Source: Alphaproteobacteria bacterium (GTDB lineage: Bacteria > Pseudomonadota > Alphaproteobacteria > SHVZ01). Taken from it: DNA of 64,000 nucleotides. The position numbers and the translations under genes were made by a program. The notes below the pieces were generated by a model. It had not been told where the DNA came from and made no database searches. It saw only the letters and a program-made list of their open reading frames with translations. Positions 54,787-64,000 of the stretch are shown here, in pieces (positions within the stretch are counted from its first letter, which is position 1; each line of letters begins with the position of its first letter). The DNA is taken from positions 1 to 64,000 of the forward strand of contig SHVZ01000001.1 in NCBI GenBank assembly GCA_009694025.1, written 5' to 3'.

Positions 54787-56058
54787 ATGCGCATCCTGGT
54801 GGTCGGCAGCGGCGGACGCGAGCATGCGCTGTGCTGGAAACTGGCATCCTCGCCGCTCTGCGAAGCGCTCTACTGCGCGCCTGGAAACGCCGGAATCGCC
54901 GAGGAGGCGACCTGCGTGCCGGTGGCGGCGAGCGACCTCGACGGCATCGTCGACCTCGCCCGGAAGGAGCGAATCGACTTCGTCGTGGTCGGACCGGAGG
55001 ATCCGTTGTGCCTCGGCCTGGTCGATCGGTTGGAGACGGCCGGCATCCCCGCCTTTGGGCCCAGCAAGGCCGCGGCCGAGCTGGAGGGATCCAAGGGGTT
55101 CATGAAGGACCTTGCCCGGCGGGCCGGGATCCCGACCGCGGCCTACGAGCGCTTCACCGACGCCGAGGCGGCCCGCGCTTACATCCGAAAGCAAGGCGCG
55201 CCGATTGTGATCAAGGCCGACGGGCTTACCGCCGGCAAGGGCGTGGTGGTGGCCGCCATCGTCGAGGAGGCGCTGGCCGCCGTCGACGAGATCATGGGCC
55301 GGCGCCGATTCGGCGCCGCCGGCGCCGAGGTCGTCGTCGAGGAGTTCCTCGACGGCGAGGAGGCGAGCCTGTTCGCGCTCTGCGACGGCAAGACTGCCCT
55401 CCTGCTCGGCGTCGCCCAGGACCACAAGCGGGCTTTCGACGGCGACAAGGGAGCGAACACCGGCGGCATGGGCGCCTATGCGCCGGCGCCGATCCTGGAC
55501 GACACCATGGCCCGGCGCGCCATGCGCGACTTCGTCGACCCGACCTTGAAGGCGATGGCCGAGGCCGGACGGCCGTTCAAGGGCATCCTTTTCGTCGGCC
55601 TGATGGTCGGCAAGGAGGGACCGAAGCTGCTCGAGTACAACGTCCGCTTCGGCGATCCCGAATGCCAGGTGCTGATGATGCGACTCCGCTCCGACCTCTT
55701 GCCGGCGCTCATCGCCGCCCGCGAGGGCGAGCTGGACCAGGTCGACCTTCGCTGGCACGCCGAGCCGGCGATCACCGTGGTCATGGCCGCCCGGGGCTAT
55801 CCGGAGGCGCCGGAGAAGGGCTCGGAGATCCGGAACCTCGGGGCCGCCGGCAAGGAGCCGGGCGTCGTCGTCTTCCATGCCGGCACCCGGGCGGAAGGCG
55901 GGCGCATCCTCGCCAATGGCGGGCGTGTGCTCGGCGTGTCGGCTGTCGGCCGCGACTTGAAGGAGGCGCGCGAGCGCGCCTACCGCGCCGTCGATCTGAT
56001 TGACTGGCCGGAAGGCTTTTGCCGCCGCGACATCGCGGCAAGAGCGCTTGGGCGCTAG
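54787..56058 (+). CDS. purD: Phosphoribosylamine-glycine ligase (PurD), 423 aa
   Basis: The second step of purine synthesis, an ATP-grasp ligase. [20 protein letters not shown] is the canonical start. [16 protein letters not shown] (ATP grip), [20 protein letters not shown] (family signature) and [14 protein letters not shown] (metal site) are intact. The ATG at 54787 has AAGGAGAG upstream. The end overlaps convergent tadA by 4 bases. Confidence 0.96.
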   Translation: MRILVVGSGGREHALCWKLASSPLCEALYCAPGNAGIAEEATCVPVAASDLDGIVDLARKERIDFVVVGPEDPLCLGLVDRLETAGIPAFGPSKAAAELEGSKGFMKDLARRAGIPTAAYERFTDAEAARAYIRKQGAPIVIKADGLTAGKGVVVAAIVEEALAAVDEIMGRRRFGAAGAEVVVEEFLDGEEASLFALCDGKTALLLGVAQDHKRAFDGDKGANTGGMGAYAPAPILDDTMARRAMRDFVDPTLKAMAEAGRPFKGILFVGLMVGKEGPKLLEYNVRFGDPECQVLMMRLRSDLLPALIAAREGELDQVDLRWHAEPAITVVMAARGYPEAPEKGSEIRNLGAAGKEPGVVVFHAGTRAEGGRILANGGRVLGVSAVGRDLKEARERAYRAVDLIDWPEGFCRRDIAARALGR

Positions 56059-56507
56059 CGTCGTTCGCGGAAGAAGCGCTTCAGCATCTCGCCCGCCCGC
56101 GTCTCCTCGATCCCACCGACCAGCTCCGGCCGGTGGTGGCAGGTCGGATGGTCGAAGACCCTGGCGCCGTGCTCGACGCCGCCGCCCTTCGGATCATAGG
56201 CGCCGAAATGCAGCCGGCGGAGGCGGGCGAGCGCGATCGCCTGGGCGCACATGGCGCAGGGCTCGAGCGTGACATAGAGATCGCAGTCGGCGAGCGCCTT
56301 CTCCGCCCTCAGGCGGGTCGCCGCGCGGATCGCCAGCATCTCGGCATGCGCGGTCGGATCGTTCAGCTCCTCGACCCGGTTGCCGGCGGCGGCGAGGACG
56401 GTGCCGCCGGCATCGACGACGACGGCGCCGACCGGGACCTCGCCGCGGGCGGCGGCGGCCTCGGCCTCGGCGAAGGCGAGCTGCATGGGCGTCGGCGATG
56501 GCGACAT
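56055..56507 (-). CDS. tadA: tRNA-specific adenosine deaminase (TadA), 150 aa
   Basis: Deaminates A34 to inosine in tRNA-Arg(ACG). Zinc site: HAE at residues 54-56 and PCAMC at 83-87 ([11 protein letters not shown]). [11 protein letters not shown] and the [16 protein letters not shown] substrate region match TadA rather than a free-nucleoside deaminase. The start is ATG 56507; the track start at 56783 overlaps divergent rluB. Confidence 0.93.
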   Translation of the reverse strand: MSPSPTPMQLAFAEAEAAAARGEVPVGAVVVDAGGTVLAAAGNRVEELNDPTAHAEMLAIRAATRLRAEKALADCDLYVTLEPCAMCAQAIALARLRRLHFGAYDPKGGGVEHGARVFDHPTCHHRPELVGGIEETRAGEMLKRFFRERR

Positions 56508-56592
56508 GGTCGCACCATCGGGAGCCGGCCCGCGGCCGTCAAGCCTGGCCGACGTTGCGTTCGGGTGCCCTGCCCGCCTATACCCTCGGCCC

Positions 56593-57345
56593 ATGGCCGA
56601 AAACCCCGAGCGCGAACGCATCGCCAAGCGGATGGCGCGTGCCGGCGTCGCCTCCCGCCGGGACGCCGAGCGGCTGATCCTGTTCGGCCGGGTCACCGTC
56701 AACGGCGAGGTCCTGACCACGCCCGCGGTGCTGGTCGGCGCCGACGACGTCATCACCGTCGACGGCAAGCCGCTGCCGGGCATCGAGCCGGCCCGGCTCT
56801 GGCGCTACCACAAGGCGCGCGGAGTCATGACCACCCACCGCGATCCCGAGGGGCGACCGACCCTGTTCGAGAGCCTGCCGAAGACGTTGCCGCGGGTGAT
56901 CTCGGTCGGCCGCCTCGATTTCGGCTCCGAGGGCCTCATCCTCCTCACCAACGACGGCGGGATCGCCCGCAAGCTGGAGCTGCCGGCAACCGGCTGGACC
57001 CGCCGCTACCGGGTTCGCGTCCATGGCCGCGTCGATCCGGCCCGGCTCGCCGAGCTCGCCGATGGCGTCACCGTCGAGGGCGTGCGCTACGGCCCGATCG
57101 AGGCGGCACTCGACCGCGAGCAGGGCACCAACGCTTGGCTCACGCTCGCGCTCAAGGAGGGCAAGAACCGCGAGGTGCGGCGGGTGATGGAGCATCTGGG
57201 ACTGCCGGTGACACGCCTCATCCGCACCGCCTATGGCCCCTTCCAGCTCGGCCAGCTCGCCGCCGGCGAGCTGAGCGAGGTGCAGAAGAAGGTGCTGCGC
57301 GAACAGCTCGGCGAGGCCGCGCCCGATGCGCGTCGTCGGCGGTAG
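56593..57345 (+). CDS. rluB: Ribosomal large-subunit pseudouridine synthase, RluB/RsuA family, 250 aa
   Basis: Converts uridine to pseudouridine in 23S rRNA (RluB-type judged by length and context). An N-terminal S4 domain (ERIAKRMARAGVASRRDAER, VTVNGEV) is followed by the synthase domain with the catalytic aspartate in VGRLDFGSEGLILLTNDG and the late LKEGKNREVRRVMEHLG block. The ATG is at 56593. It overlaps rsmD by 20 bases, so two rRNA-modification genes are coupled. Confidence 0.9.
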   Translation: MAENPERERIAKRMARAGVASRRDAERLILFGRVTVNGEVLTTPAVLVGADDVITVDGKPLPGIEPARLWRYHKARGVMTTHRDPEGRPTLFESLPKTLPRVISVGRLDFGSEGLILLTNDGGIARKLELPATGWTRRYRVRVHGRVDPARLAELADGVTVEGVRYGPIEAALDREQGTNAWLTLALKEGKNREVRRVMEHLGLPVTRLIRTAYGPFQLGQLAAGELSEVQKKVLREQLGEAAPDARRRR

Positions 57346-57910
57346 CCTCAGGCGCCGGGCGCTGACGGCGCCGGAGGGTCTGGACGTCCGGCCGACCTCC
57401 GACCGCGCCCGCGAGGCCCTCTTCAACATCCTCAGCCACCGCGACGAACGGCCGCTTGTCGATGCTCGCGTCCTCGACGTCTTCGCCGGATCGGGCGCGC
57501 TCGGCATCGAGGCGCTGTCCCGTGGCGCGGCGCACTGCACGTTTCTGGAGGCGCTGGCGCCGGCGCTCGCCGCCATCCGCCTCAACCTCGGCAAGCTCGG
57601 CCTTTCGGACCGGGCGACGGTCCTGACCCGCGACGCGGTTCGCCCGGGACGGGCGATCACCGGGCCGAGCCTGCCGGCGAGTCTCGTCTTCCTGGATCCG
57701 CCCTACCGCTCCGGGCTCGCCGCCCCGGCGCTGGTCGCCCTATCGGCCGGCGGCTGGATCGCCGCGGGCGCGCTGGTCTCGATCGAGGTCGGCGCCAAAG
57801 AGGATTTCGCGCCGCCGGAGGGATTCACGGTTCTGGACGAGCGCCGCTACGGCGCGGCGCGGCTGGTGCTGGCGACGGCGCCGGGCGAGCTCAGCCCATC
57901 ACTTCCTTGA
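57326..57910 (+). CDS. rsmD: 16S rRNA m2G966 methyltransferase (RsmD), 194 aa
   Basis: A SAM-dependent RNA methyltransferase. MRVVGGSLRRRALTAPEGLD and RPTSDRAREALFNIL are typical of RsmD; VLDVFAGSGALGIEALSRGA is SAM motif I and LVFLDPPYRSGL the catalytic DPPY motif. The gene overlaps rluB upstream and the convergent small secreted protein gene by 20 bases. Confidence 0.94.
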   Translation: MRVVGGSLRRRALTAPEGLDVRPTSDRAREALFNILSHRDERPLVDARVLDVFAGSGALGIEALSRGAAHCTFLEALAPALAAIRLNLGKLGLSDRATVLTRDAVRPGRAITGPSLPASLVFLDPPYRSGLAAPALVALSAGGWIAAGALVSIEVGAKEDFAPPEGFTVLDERRYGAARLVLATAPGELSPSLP

Positions 57911-58319
57911 CATAGATCGACTTGATCTTGTCCTTGAAGCGGATATCGAGCTTGGCGCCGACTTCCTTCTTGAACGTCTCGATCCTGGACGGTGTCGGGC
58001 GGCCCTGCTCGAACAGCTTCACCGCCAGCGGCTGGAGGATGCCGTTCACCAGCTGCTTGTTGGACCAGATGACGCCGCGCGCGGGAACGTCGATCGCCTC
58101 GATCGCGATGGAGACGCGGCCCTCGAAGAACTGGCCGCCCTGGTAGTTGGTGACGGTGTAGGGACCGAAGGGCGCGAAGTTGGGCGGCAGCTTCCGCTCG
58201 TAGGTCATCTCGGTCTCGAGGCCCTTCTTCTTTTTCTTCTCCTGGGCGGCGGCGTCGGCGGGAAGCAGCGCTCCGGCAGCGACGGCCAGAGAAAGCATCG
58301 GGATCAAGAGCTTTCGCAT
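57891..58319 (-). CDS. Small secreted protein of unknown function, 142 aa
   Basis: MRKLLIPMLSLAVAAGALLP and the following ADAAAQ form a signal peptide with a likely cleavage after AAA or AQ. A lysine run (EKKKKKG) opens the mature protein. The rest has a strand-rich middle (RVSIAIEAIDVPARGVIWSN) and a helical end (RIETFKKEVGAKLDIRFKDK, IKSIYVKEVMG) that faintly recalls FliL-like periplasmic domains; I would not assign it. It lies 13 bases downstream of mutL on the same strand and is probably co-transcribed. The start is ATG 58319. Confidence 0.72.
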   Translation of the reverse strand: MRKLLIPMLSLAVAAGALLPADAAAQEKKKKKGLETEMTYERKLPPNFAPFGPYTVTNYQGGQFFEGRVSIAIEAIDVPARGVIWSNKQLVNGILQPLAVKLFEQGRPTPSRIETFKKEVGAKLDIRFKDKIKSIYVKEVMG

Positions 58320-58332
58320 CGCCACCCTCCTC

Positions 58333-60093
58333 TCATCTCCGTCCGAACAGGCGCTCGATGTCCGCGAGCTTGAGCTCGACGTAGGTCGGCCGTCCGTGGT
58401 TGCACTGGCCGGCGTGGGGGGTGACCTCCATCTGGCGCAAAAGCGCGTCCATCTCCGCCGGCGCCAGACGTCGGCCGGCGCGGATCGAGCCGTGGCAGGC
58501 AAGCGTGCCGCAGACATCGGCGAGGCGGTCCTTCAGCGACAGCGCCTGGTCGAACTCCTGCAACTCGTCGGCCAGATCGCGGACGAGGCCGGCGACATCG
58601 GCCTGGCCGAGAAGCGCCGGCGTTTCGCGGACCACCACCGCTCCCTGGCCGAAGGCCTCCAGCACCAGGCCGAGCTCGGCCAGCTCCGCCTGCCGCTCGA
58701 CCAGCCGCGTCGCGCCCGCATCGCCCAGCTCGACGACTTCCGGAAGCAGAAGTCCCTGGCGCTTGATCCCGCCATTGGCGAGCGCCGCCTTCATCCGCTC
58801 GTAGACCAGCCGCTCGTGAGCGGCGTGCTGGTCAACGATGACAAGCCCGTCCGCCGTCTGCGCCACGATGTAGGTGCCGTGAACCTGGCAGCGGGCGGCG
58901 CCCAGCGGCTGCTCGGTCGCGCTCAAAGAAGGCTCGGGCGCCGAAGGCGGCATCGAGGCGCCGGAGTTCATCAGCGGCGCCTGGTAGATAGCCGCGGCTT
59001 CGGCCAGCGCCCGCGGCGGCGGTGCCGACGAGGCGTAGCCGCCGCCATAGGGGCCATGGCGGAAGGAGGCGAGCGCGGCCCCGGAGACGGTGGTGGCGGC
59101 ACGATGACCGGCCGCAGCGAGCGCGTGCTTGAGCGCGCCGACGACGAGACCGCGCACCGATCCGGACTCGCGAAAGCGCACCTCGGTCTTGGCCGGATGG
59201 ACGTTGACGTCGACAGCGGCCGGCGGGAGTTCCAGGAACAGCGCCACCACCGGGTGCCGGTCGGATGCCAGGAAGTCCATGTAAGCGGCGCGGATGGCGC
59301 CCAGGAGCTGCTTGTCGCGCACGGCACGGCCGTTGACGAAGAGATACTGCTCGCGGCTGGTCGGCCGATTGAGGGTCGGCAGGCTGGCATGGCCGGAGAG
59401 CCTGATCCCGTCGCGCTCGGCCTCGATCGTGAGCGCGTTCTCGGCGAAGTCGCGCCCGAGGATCTGGGCGAGGCGATCGAGCCGGGAGAGCGCAGCCGAA
59501 AGACGGATCGGCGTCCGCGTCCCGTCGGTCAGCGCGAAGGCGACCGACGGGTGCGCCATCGCCAGGCGATGGACCCAGTCGACGGCATAGTCGAGCTCGG
59601 TCCGCGGCGACTTCAGGAATTTGAGCCGGGCCGGCGTCGCGAAGAACAGATCGCGCACCTCGACCCGCGTGCCCTCGGCCATGGCCGCCGGTTCGACCTC
59701 GCCGACGCGACCGCCCTCGACCGCGATCTTCCAGCCCTCGCTCGCCCCCTTGGGCCGGCTCGCCAGGGTGAGCCGACTGACCGAGGCGATAGAAGGCAGC
59801 GCCTCGCCGCGGAACCCCAGGGTCGAGATCGACAAGAGATCGTCGTCCGGCAGCTTCGAGGTGGCATGGCGCTCGAGTGCAAGCGCAAGCTCGTCGCGGA
59901 CGATGCCGAAGCCGTCATCGGCGATGGCGATCAGGCTCTGGCCGCCGTCGCGGACGACGATGTCGATGTGCAGGGCGCCGGCATCGAGCGCGTTCTCGAC
60001 CAGCTCTTTGACCGCGCTTGCCGGCCGCTCGACCACCTCGCCCGCCGCGATGCGGTTGACGATCGACTCCGAAAGGCGGCGGATCGCGGTCAT
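58333..60093 (-). CDS. mutL: DNA mismatch-repair protein MutL, 586 aa
   Basis: GHKL ATPase and endonuclease of mismatch repair. The N-terminus has [20 protein letters not shown] (ATPase), ADDGFGI and [14 protein letters not shown]. The C-terminal dimerisation domain carries the endonuclease motif [21 protein letters not shown] and QCNHGRPT. The enzyme should therefore nick DNA itself, as expected in bacteria without MutH. It starts with ATG 60093, 13 bases downstream of the M16 pair on the same strand. Confidence 0.96.
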   Translation of the reverse strand: MTAIRRLSESIVNRIAAGEVVERPASAVKELVENALDAGALHIDIVVRDGGQSLIAIADDGFGIVRDELALALERHATSKLPDDDLLSISTLGFRGEALPSIASVSRLTLASRPKGASEGWKIAVEGGRVGEVEPAAMAEGTRVEVRDLFFATPARLKFLKSPRTELDYAVDWVHRLAMAHPSVAFALTDGTRTPIRLSAALSRLDRLAQILGRDFAENALTIEAERDGIRLSGHASLPTLNRPTSREQYLFVNGRAVRDKQLLGAIRAAYMDFLASDRHPVVALFLELPPAAVDVNVHPAKTEVRFRESGSVRGLVVGALKHALAAAGHRAATTVSGAALASFRHGPYGGGYASSAPPPRALAEAAAIYQAPLMNSGASMPPSAPEPSLSATEQPLGAARCQVHGTYIVAQTADGLVIVDQHAAHERLVYERMKAALANGGIKRQGLLLPEVVELGDAGATRLVERQAELAELGLVLEAFGQGAVVVRETPALLGQADVAGLVRDLADELQEFDQALSLKDRLADVCGTLACHGSIRAGRRLAPAEMDALLRQMEVTPHAGQCNHGRPTYVELKLADIERLFGRR

Positions 60094-60106
60094 GCCCTCG
60101 GTCTCA

Positions 60107-61432
60107 TCAGCCGCGGGCCGGCGCCGGCCGGGTCGGGGTCACGCCCTGCGGCCGCCCGACGATGGAGAACATCAGCTTGTCCGGCTCGACCAGCCGATTC
60201 GCCACCCGGTTGATGTCGGCGAGCGTCACCGTCTCGATCATTCCGTTCCGGCGCTTGAAGTAGTCGATGCCAAGCCCCTCTTCCTGCCAGCCGACGAGCT
60301 GGCCGGCGATGCCCCGCGATGTCGCGAACCCGCGGGCGTAGGCGCCGGTCATGTAGCGCTTGGCGTCGTCGAGCTCGGCCGCGGTCACGCCGTCGTCCTT
60401 GAGGTGCTGCCAGGACTCGCGGATGAGCCGGATCACCTCGGCGACCTTGGCGTTCTCGGCCGAGACCGAGCCGAGCCAGAGGCCGGAGCTCTTGGGCGTC
60501 GAGAGGTAGGTGTAGATGCCGTAGGTGAGGCCGCGTTTCTCGCGGATATCCGTCATCAGCCGCGATCCCAGGCTGCCGCCGCCGACGATCTGGTTGAGGA
60601 GGTTGGCCGCCATGAAGTCGGGGTCGCTGCGGGCGATGCCCGGCTGGCCGAACATCACCACCGACTGCGGCACCGGTCGCTCGATCACCAGCACGTCGCC
60701 GCCTGCCGCCGGCGGCGTCGACTTCGACTCGGCTGGCGTCGCCTTGGCGGGAAGCCGACCGAAGGTCTCGTCGAGGAGGCGGGCGACCGTGGTGGCGTCG
60801 ATGTCGCCGACCACGCCGATCTTCAGGTTGTCGCGCGCAATGCGCGCCTTGGCGAAGTCGACGATGTCCTCCCGCGTCAGCCCAGCGACCGATTTCTCCG
60901 TGCCCTTGGACGAGCGCCCATAGGGGTGCTCGGGAAAAGCCGCCGCGTACCAGGCGCGGCTCGCCAGCGTGCGCGGATCGCGTTCCTCCCGGCTCAAGCC
61001 GCTCATGTGCTGTTGGCGCACCCGGTCGATGTCGGCGGCGGCGAAGCGCGGCTCGGCGAGCGCCAGGCCGAGAAGCCGGAACGCCTCGGCGGCGTTCTGC
61101 GACGGCGCCCGGAAGCCGCCGCGGATGAAGTCGCTGCCGGCGTTGAGATCGAGGCCGATCGAGGCGTCCTCGAGCTTGGCGGCGAAGGCCTGGCTGTCAT
61201 AGGGCCCGGCCCCTTCGGTCAGGAGATCGGTCGCGATGACGGCGAGCCCCTCCTTGCCGACGGGATCGGCGACGGCACCGCCGCCGAGCGAGATCGAGAC
61301 CGCGACCACCGGGATGGTCGGATCGTGGACGAACCAGGCGACGAGGCCCGACGGGCTCTGGACCCGCTGCACGTCCATCGCCGAGACCGGCGGCGAGACG
61401 AGAAGCCCAAGGAGAACCAGGATGAAACGCAT
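60107..61432 (-). CDS. M16-family peptidase homologue without the zinc motif, 441 aa
   Basis: [20 protein letters not shown] is a signal peptide. The fold is M16 ([40 protein letters not shown]), but the HxxEH zinc motif is absent at the expected place, where [12 protein letters not shown] is found. It is therefore the inactive partner. It follows the active M16 gene by 10 bases, and such pairs form heterodimers in which the inactive subunit helps bind substrate (known for the family). Periplasmic location is predicted. Confidence 0.9.
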   Translation of the reverse strand: MRFILVLLGLLVSPPVSAMDVQRVQSPSGLVAWFVHDPTIPVVAVSISLGGGAVADPVGKEGLAVIATDLLTEGAGPYDSQAFAAKLEDASIGLDLNAGSDFIRGGFRAPSQNAAEAFRLLGLALAEPRFAAADIDRVRQQHMSGLSREERDPRTLASRAWYAAAFPEHPYGRSSKGTEKSVAGLTREDIVDFAKARIARDNLKIGVVGDIDATTVARLLDETFGRLPAKATPAESKSTPPAAGGDVLVIERPVPQSVVMFGQPGIARSDPDFMAANLLNQIVGGGSLGSRLMTDIREKRGLTYGIYTYLSTPKSSGLWLGSVSAENAKVAEVIRLIRESWQHLKDDGVTAAELDDAKRYMTGAYARGFATSRGIAGQLVGWQEEGLGIDYFKRRNGMIETVTLADINRVANRLVEPDKLMFSIVGRPQGVTPTRPAPARG

Positions 61433-61442
61433 GTCTGTCCCC

Positions 61443-62774
61443 TCAACTCGTCGGCTTCGGCAGCAGGATCGATGTCACCGAGGATTCCGGCCTGAGCACG
61501 GCCCGGGCGGCCGCGATCACCTCATCGCGCGTCACCGCCTCGATGCGGCGCGGCCAGGACTCGACGTCCGCGGTGGCGCGCCCGATGGCGAGCGCGGCGC
61601 CGAGCGCCATCGCCGGCCCGCGCAGCGAATCCCGGGCGAAGGCCGAGGCCGCGGCGAGCCGCCGCTTCGCCCGCGCGACCTCGTCTTCGGTCGGTCCTTC
61701 GGAGAGGAGCTTTTCCAGCGCCTGATCGAGCGCCGCCTCGACGTCTTCGACGGTGCGGCCCTGGCGCGGCGAGGCATAGAAGCCGAAGCTGCCCGGGCCG
61801 ATGGTCGAAGCCTCGTAGTAGGCGCCGGCGGATGTGGCGAGCGGCTGGTCGACCACCAGCAGGCGATAAAGCCGGCTGGTGGCGCTGCCGCCGAAGAGCT
61901 CGGCCAGCACCTGCAGCGCATAGGGCTGCTTGGCGTCGCCGTAGCGGTGGCTCGGGGCCTGGTAGGTCCGTGACATCGACGCCGTGCCGACCTGCTCGCT
62001 CTTCATCGTGAGGCGACGGGCGGCGCGTGCCGGCGGCTCGTCCGGCCGCCAGCGCTCGGGCATGGCTCGCGACGGAATCGGGCCAAAGTACTTCTCGGCA
62101 AGCGGCTTCAGCCGATCGACGCTGACATCGCCCGCAACCACCAGGATCGCGTTGTTGGGCGCGTAGTAGCGCCGGTACCAGGCGAGCGCGTCGTCGCGGC
62201 TCAGCTTCTGGATCTCGTGTCGCCAGCCGATCACCGGCAGCCGGTAGGGGTAGTGCTGATAGAGAAGGCCGCGCGCCTGCTCGCCGAGCTGGGAGGACGG
62301 CCTGTTGTCGACCACCTGCGAGCGCTCCTCGAGGATCACGTCGCGCTCCGAGGTCACCTGCGCCTCGGTCAGCTCGAGGTTGACCATGCGGTCGGCCTCC
62401 AGCTTCAGCACCATCTCCAGGCGGTCGGATGCCGCCTCGGCCCAGTAGGCGGTGTAGTCGTAGGAGGTCAGCGCGTTCTGGGTGCCGCCCTCGCGGCCGA
62501 TGAGGCGGGCATATTCGCCGGGGCCGACCGTCGGCGTGCCCTTGAACATCAGGTGCTCGAGGAAATGCGCGATCCCGCCCTTGCCGATCGGCTCGTCGGC
62601 CGATCCCGCGCGGTACCAGACCATGACGGCGACCGCCGGCACGCGCGGATTGTCGACGACGACGACCTCGAGCCCGTTGGCGAGTTTGAAGGTTTCCGGC
62701 TGGTAGACCTGCGCCGACGCGCCGCCCACGAGGCCCACGGCCGCGAGCACGAGGAGTGACCTGAGAGTCCGCAT
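61443..62774 (-). CDS. M16-family zinc peptidase, catalytic partner, 443 aa
   Basis: MRTLRSLLVLAAVGLVGGAS is a signal peptide. The inverted zinc motif HFLEHLMFKGT is intact (H70, E73, H74), with the downstream glutamate in the LEADRMVNLEL region. TVGPGEYARLIGREGGTQNA and the SYDYTAYWAEA loop are usual for the periplasmic pitrilysin-like type. It is first in the operon M16-active, M16-inactive, mutL. The start is ATG 62774. The substrate is probably peptides in the periplasm. Confidence 0.93.
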   Translation of the reverse strand: MRTLRSLLVLAAVGLVGGASAQVYQPETFKLANGLEVVVVDNPRVPAVAVMVWYRAGSADEPIGKGGIAHFLEHLMFKGTPTVGPGEYARLIGREGGTQNALTSYDYTAYWAEAASDRLEMVLKLEADRMVNLELTEAQVTSERDVILEERSQVVDNRPSSQLGEQARGLLYQHYPYRLPVIGWRHEIQKLSRDDALAWYRRYYAPNNAILVVAGDVSVDRLKPLAEKYFGPIPSRAMPERWRPDEPPARAARRLTMKSEQVGTASMSRTYQAPSHRYGDAKQPYALQVLAELFGGSATSRLYRLLVVDQPLATSAGAYYEASTIGPGSFGFYASPRQGRTVEDVEAALDQALEKLLSEGPTEDEVARAKRRLAAASAFARDSLRGPAMALGAALAIGRATADVESWPRRIEAVTRDEVIAAARAVLRPESSVTSILLPKPTS

Positions 62775-62817
62775 GTGACTGGAGCTCCTGGCCGCCTCCC
62801 CCGACGCGGCCGTTCTG

Positions 62818-63516
62818 TCAGAAGAGACCGTCGAAGATCCCCTTGTTCTTGCGTTTGATCGTCGGCGTATCGCCTTCGGTCGCGGGCTTGCCGAGGGCGG
62901 CGTTCTCCTGGAGGCGCTGGTTCTCCTTGCGGGCATCCAGCACCGAGGCCGGCGCCTCGTTCTTCCGCCAGACCAGAAGCTTGTCGATGAACCGCGAGTC
63001 CGCGGAGGCGAGCTTGGTCAGATCTTCGTTGATCACCGAGCGGATATTGGGGACCGACTTGTCGGCTCCGGCCTGTCTGAGCAGCACCAGCTCGGCCTGG
63101 CTCGGCCCGGCGGGGTCGGTCGCAGGCGCCGGGCGCACGACCGCCGCCTGGAGGGAGGCAGGCGGCGACGCCGGGGCGGCCCCGCCGAGGGTGCCGGCGG
63201 CGACCGGACTGCGCGGGCTCGCCGACGGCGCCGCCGGATCGACCGGTGGCGCGGCCGAGGCCTGGCCCAGGATGGATGACCGGGCCTGATCGGTGGCCGA
63301 GACTTCCTGGGGCCGGGTGGCGCCCGGCTGCGGCGGCCTCAGCGAGAAATCTGGGGGCAGGCTCAAGGGGGCGCGGCGCACGACTTGGAATTCGTCGGGG
63401 GCGCTCTTGCCGAGCCCGAACGACTTCCGCATCTCGTCGCCGCAGCCGCCAAGCAGCACCAGCGCGGGCAGGAGCGCTCGTAGGCACGATCGAATGGGGC
63501 GGCCGTTCCTGGACAT
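62818..63516 (-). CDS. DUF3035-type lipoprotein, 232 aa
   Basis: The N-terminus ends in LLPALVLLGGCGDEMRKSFG, a lipobox with the cysteine at about residue 25. The conserved opening of the mature protein, GLGKSAPDEFQVVRRAPLSL and PPDFSLRPP, is the hallmark of the alphaproteobacterial DUF3035 family. The middle is a low-complexity Pro/Ala-rich linker and the end is basic (TIKRKNKGIFDGLF). The function is unknown. It lies 8 bases downstream of lspA, which processes lipoproteins, and upstream of the M16 genes on the same strand. Confidence 0.85.
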   Translation of the reverse strand: MSRNGRPIRSCLRALLPALVLLGGCGDEMRKSFGLGKSAPDEFQVVRRAPLSLPPDFSLRPPQPGATRPQEVSATDQARSSILGQASAAPPVDPAAPSASPRSPVAAGTLGGAAPASPPASLQAAVVRPAPATDPAGPSQAELVLLRQAGADKSVPNIRSVINEDLTKLASADSRFIDKLLVWRKNEAPASVLDARKENQRLQENAALGKPATEGDTPTIKRKNKGIFDGLF

Positions 63517-63524
63517 TGAACCCC

Positions 63525-64000
63525 TTATTTAGGCTGGTCGGCAGGTTGGGACAAGCGCCCCGCCACCAGGCTCGAGAAGACGAGCCCGGCCGCCCCGACG
63601 GTGATGGCCGAATCGGCCAGGTTGAAGGCCCAGAAATGCCATCCAAAGGCGTGAAAATCGAGGAAATCAGCGACGGCGCCGAAGCGGACCCGGTCGACCG
63701 CGTTGCCGGCCGCGCCCCCGAGGACGAGGCCGAGGGCGACGGCGACCCCGGGGGTCTCGGCCCGGCTGAGCCAGCGCAGCAGGAAGCCGCCGATCGCCGC
63801 CGCCAGCGCCGCCAGGATCCAGGGCGCCCAGGCCGATTCATGGGCCAGCAGGCCGAAGCTCACCCCGCGGTTCCAGGCCGGCACCAGATTCAAGAACGAT
63901 GTGACCTCCAGGAGCCGCGGCGGGTCGAAGGCGAGCTTCAGCATCCAGGCCTTGAGCGCCTGGTCGAGCGAGGCGACGGCAAGGGCGACGCCGAGACCGA
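63525..64000 (-). CDS. lspA: Signal peptidase II (LspA), 5' end beyond the window
   Basis: The lipoprotein signal peptidase, an inner-membrane aspartic protease. The reading frame stays open to the window edge: VASLDQALKAWMLKLAF precedes the track start at 63944, so the true start lies beyond 64000 and the 139-aa track ORF is too short. NLVPAWNRGVSFGLL, the catalytic GGAAGNAVDRVRFGAVADFL and FNLADSAITVG (second aspartate) are present. It is directly followed by a lipoprotein gene. Confidence 0.93.
   Translation of the reverse strand, partial: GLGVALAVASLDQALKAWMLKLAFDPPRLLEVTSFLNLVPAWNRGVSFGLLAHESAWAPWILAALAAAIGGFLLRWLSRAETPGVAVALGLVLGGAAGNAVDRVRFGAVADFLDFHAFGWHFWAFNLADSAITVGAAGLVFSSLVAGRLSQPADQPK

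Overview
The window is a chromosomal segment from a high-GC alphaproteobacterium. The order is probably Rhodospirillales-like, but I infer this only from gene content: a RegB/RegA redox two-component pair, a Usg-family gene beside groESL, a CIRCE-controlled groESL, a DUF3035 lipoprotein, CobN-type cobalamin synthesis and a CtaA/Cox15 heme A synthase. Coding density is very high. Many neighbouring genes overlap by 4 bases or meet tail to tail, and most track ORFs are antisense shadows.

Layout. 1-1700 is a decayed mobile patch: the start of an IS3-type OrfA running off the window, an AlbA_2-domain gene killed by a stop codon and by the insertion, and a small HTH gene divergent from an IS1-like transposase across an operator-flanked promoter. 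1812-7816 holds argD-argF-hslO, a lipoprotein, an acetylpolyamine-type deacetylase and an M20 carbamoylase. 7782-13912 holds heme A synthase, a giant fused flavin/Fe-S oxidoreductase with an Nfn-like domain set, a DMT exporter and an unknown protein. 13955-16526 is a broken usg followed by CIRCE-groES-groEL. 16562-20203 is an AEC permease and aminopeptidase N. 20200-23931 is a chromate-resistance cluster (chrB, SOD-rhodanese fusion, ChrB C-terminal protein, chrA). 23928-25726 is a decayed UxaA/SuyAB-like sulfo-lyase/hydrolyase locus with a Lys/Ala-rich mini-ORF inside it.

26198-45665 is a nearly continuous cobalamin locus. cbiD and cobK run rightward. cbiX-cobH-cobL-cobI-cbiG/cobJ-cobM run leftward. 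cobD(cbiB) runs rightward. A riboswitch-led leftward operon carries cobU-cobW-cobN-cobO-(SYLF gene)-cobQ. cobC and cobS then run leftward and cobT rightward. The set mixes markers of the early-cobalt ('anaerobic') route (CbiX, CbiD, CbiG) with the late chelatase subunit CobN. cobG, cobF, cobB and cobST are not in the window.

45669-64000 holds an ABC-2 exporter, regB-regA, a degenerate GGDEF/EAL protein, a UDP-glucuronate decarboxylase with hldE (envelope sugars), xseA, purD, tadA, rluB-rsmD, a small secreted protein, mutL, a paired M16 peptidase operon, a DUF3035 lipoprotein and the 3' part of lspA. I saw no tRNA, rRNA, CRISPR array or prophage.
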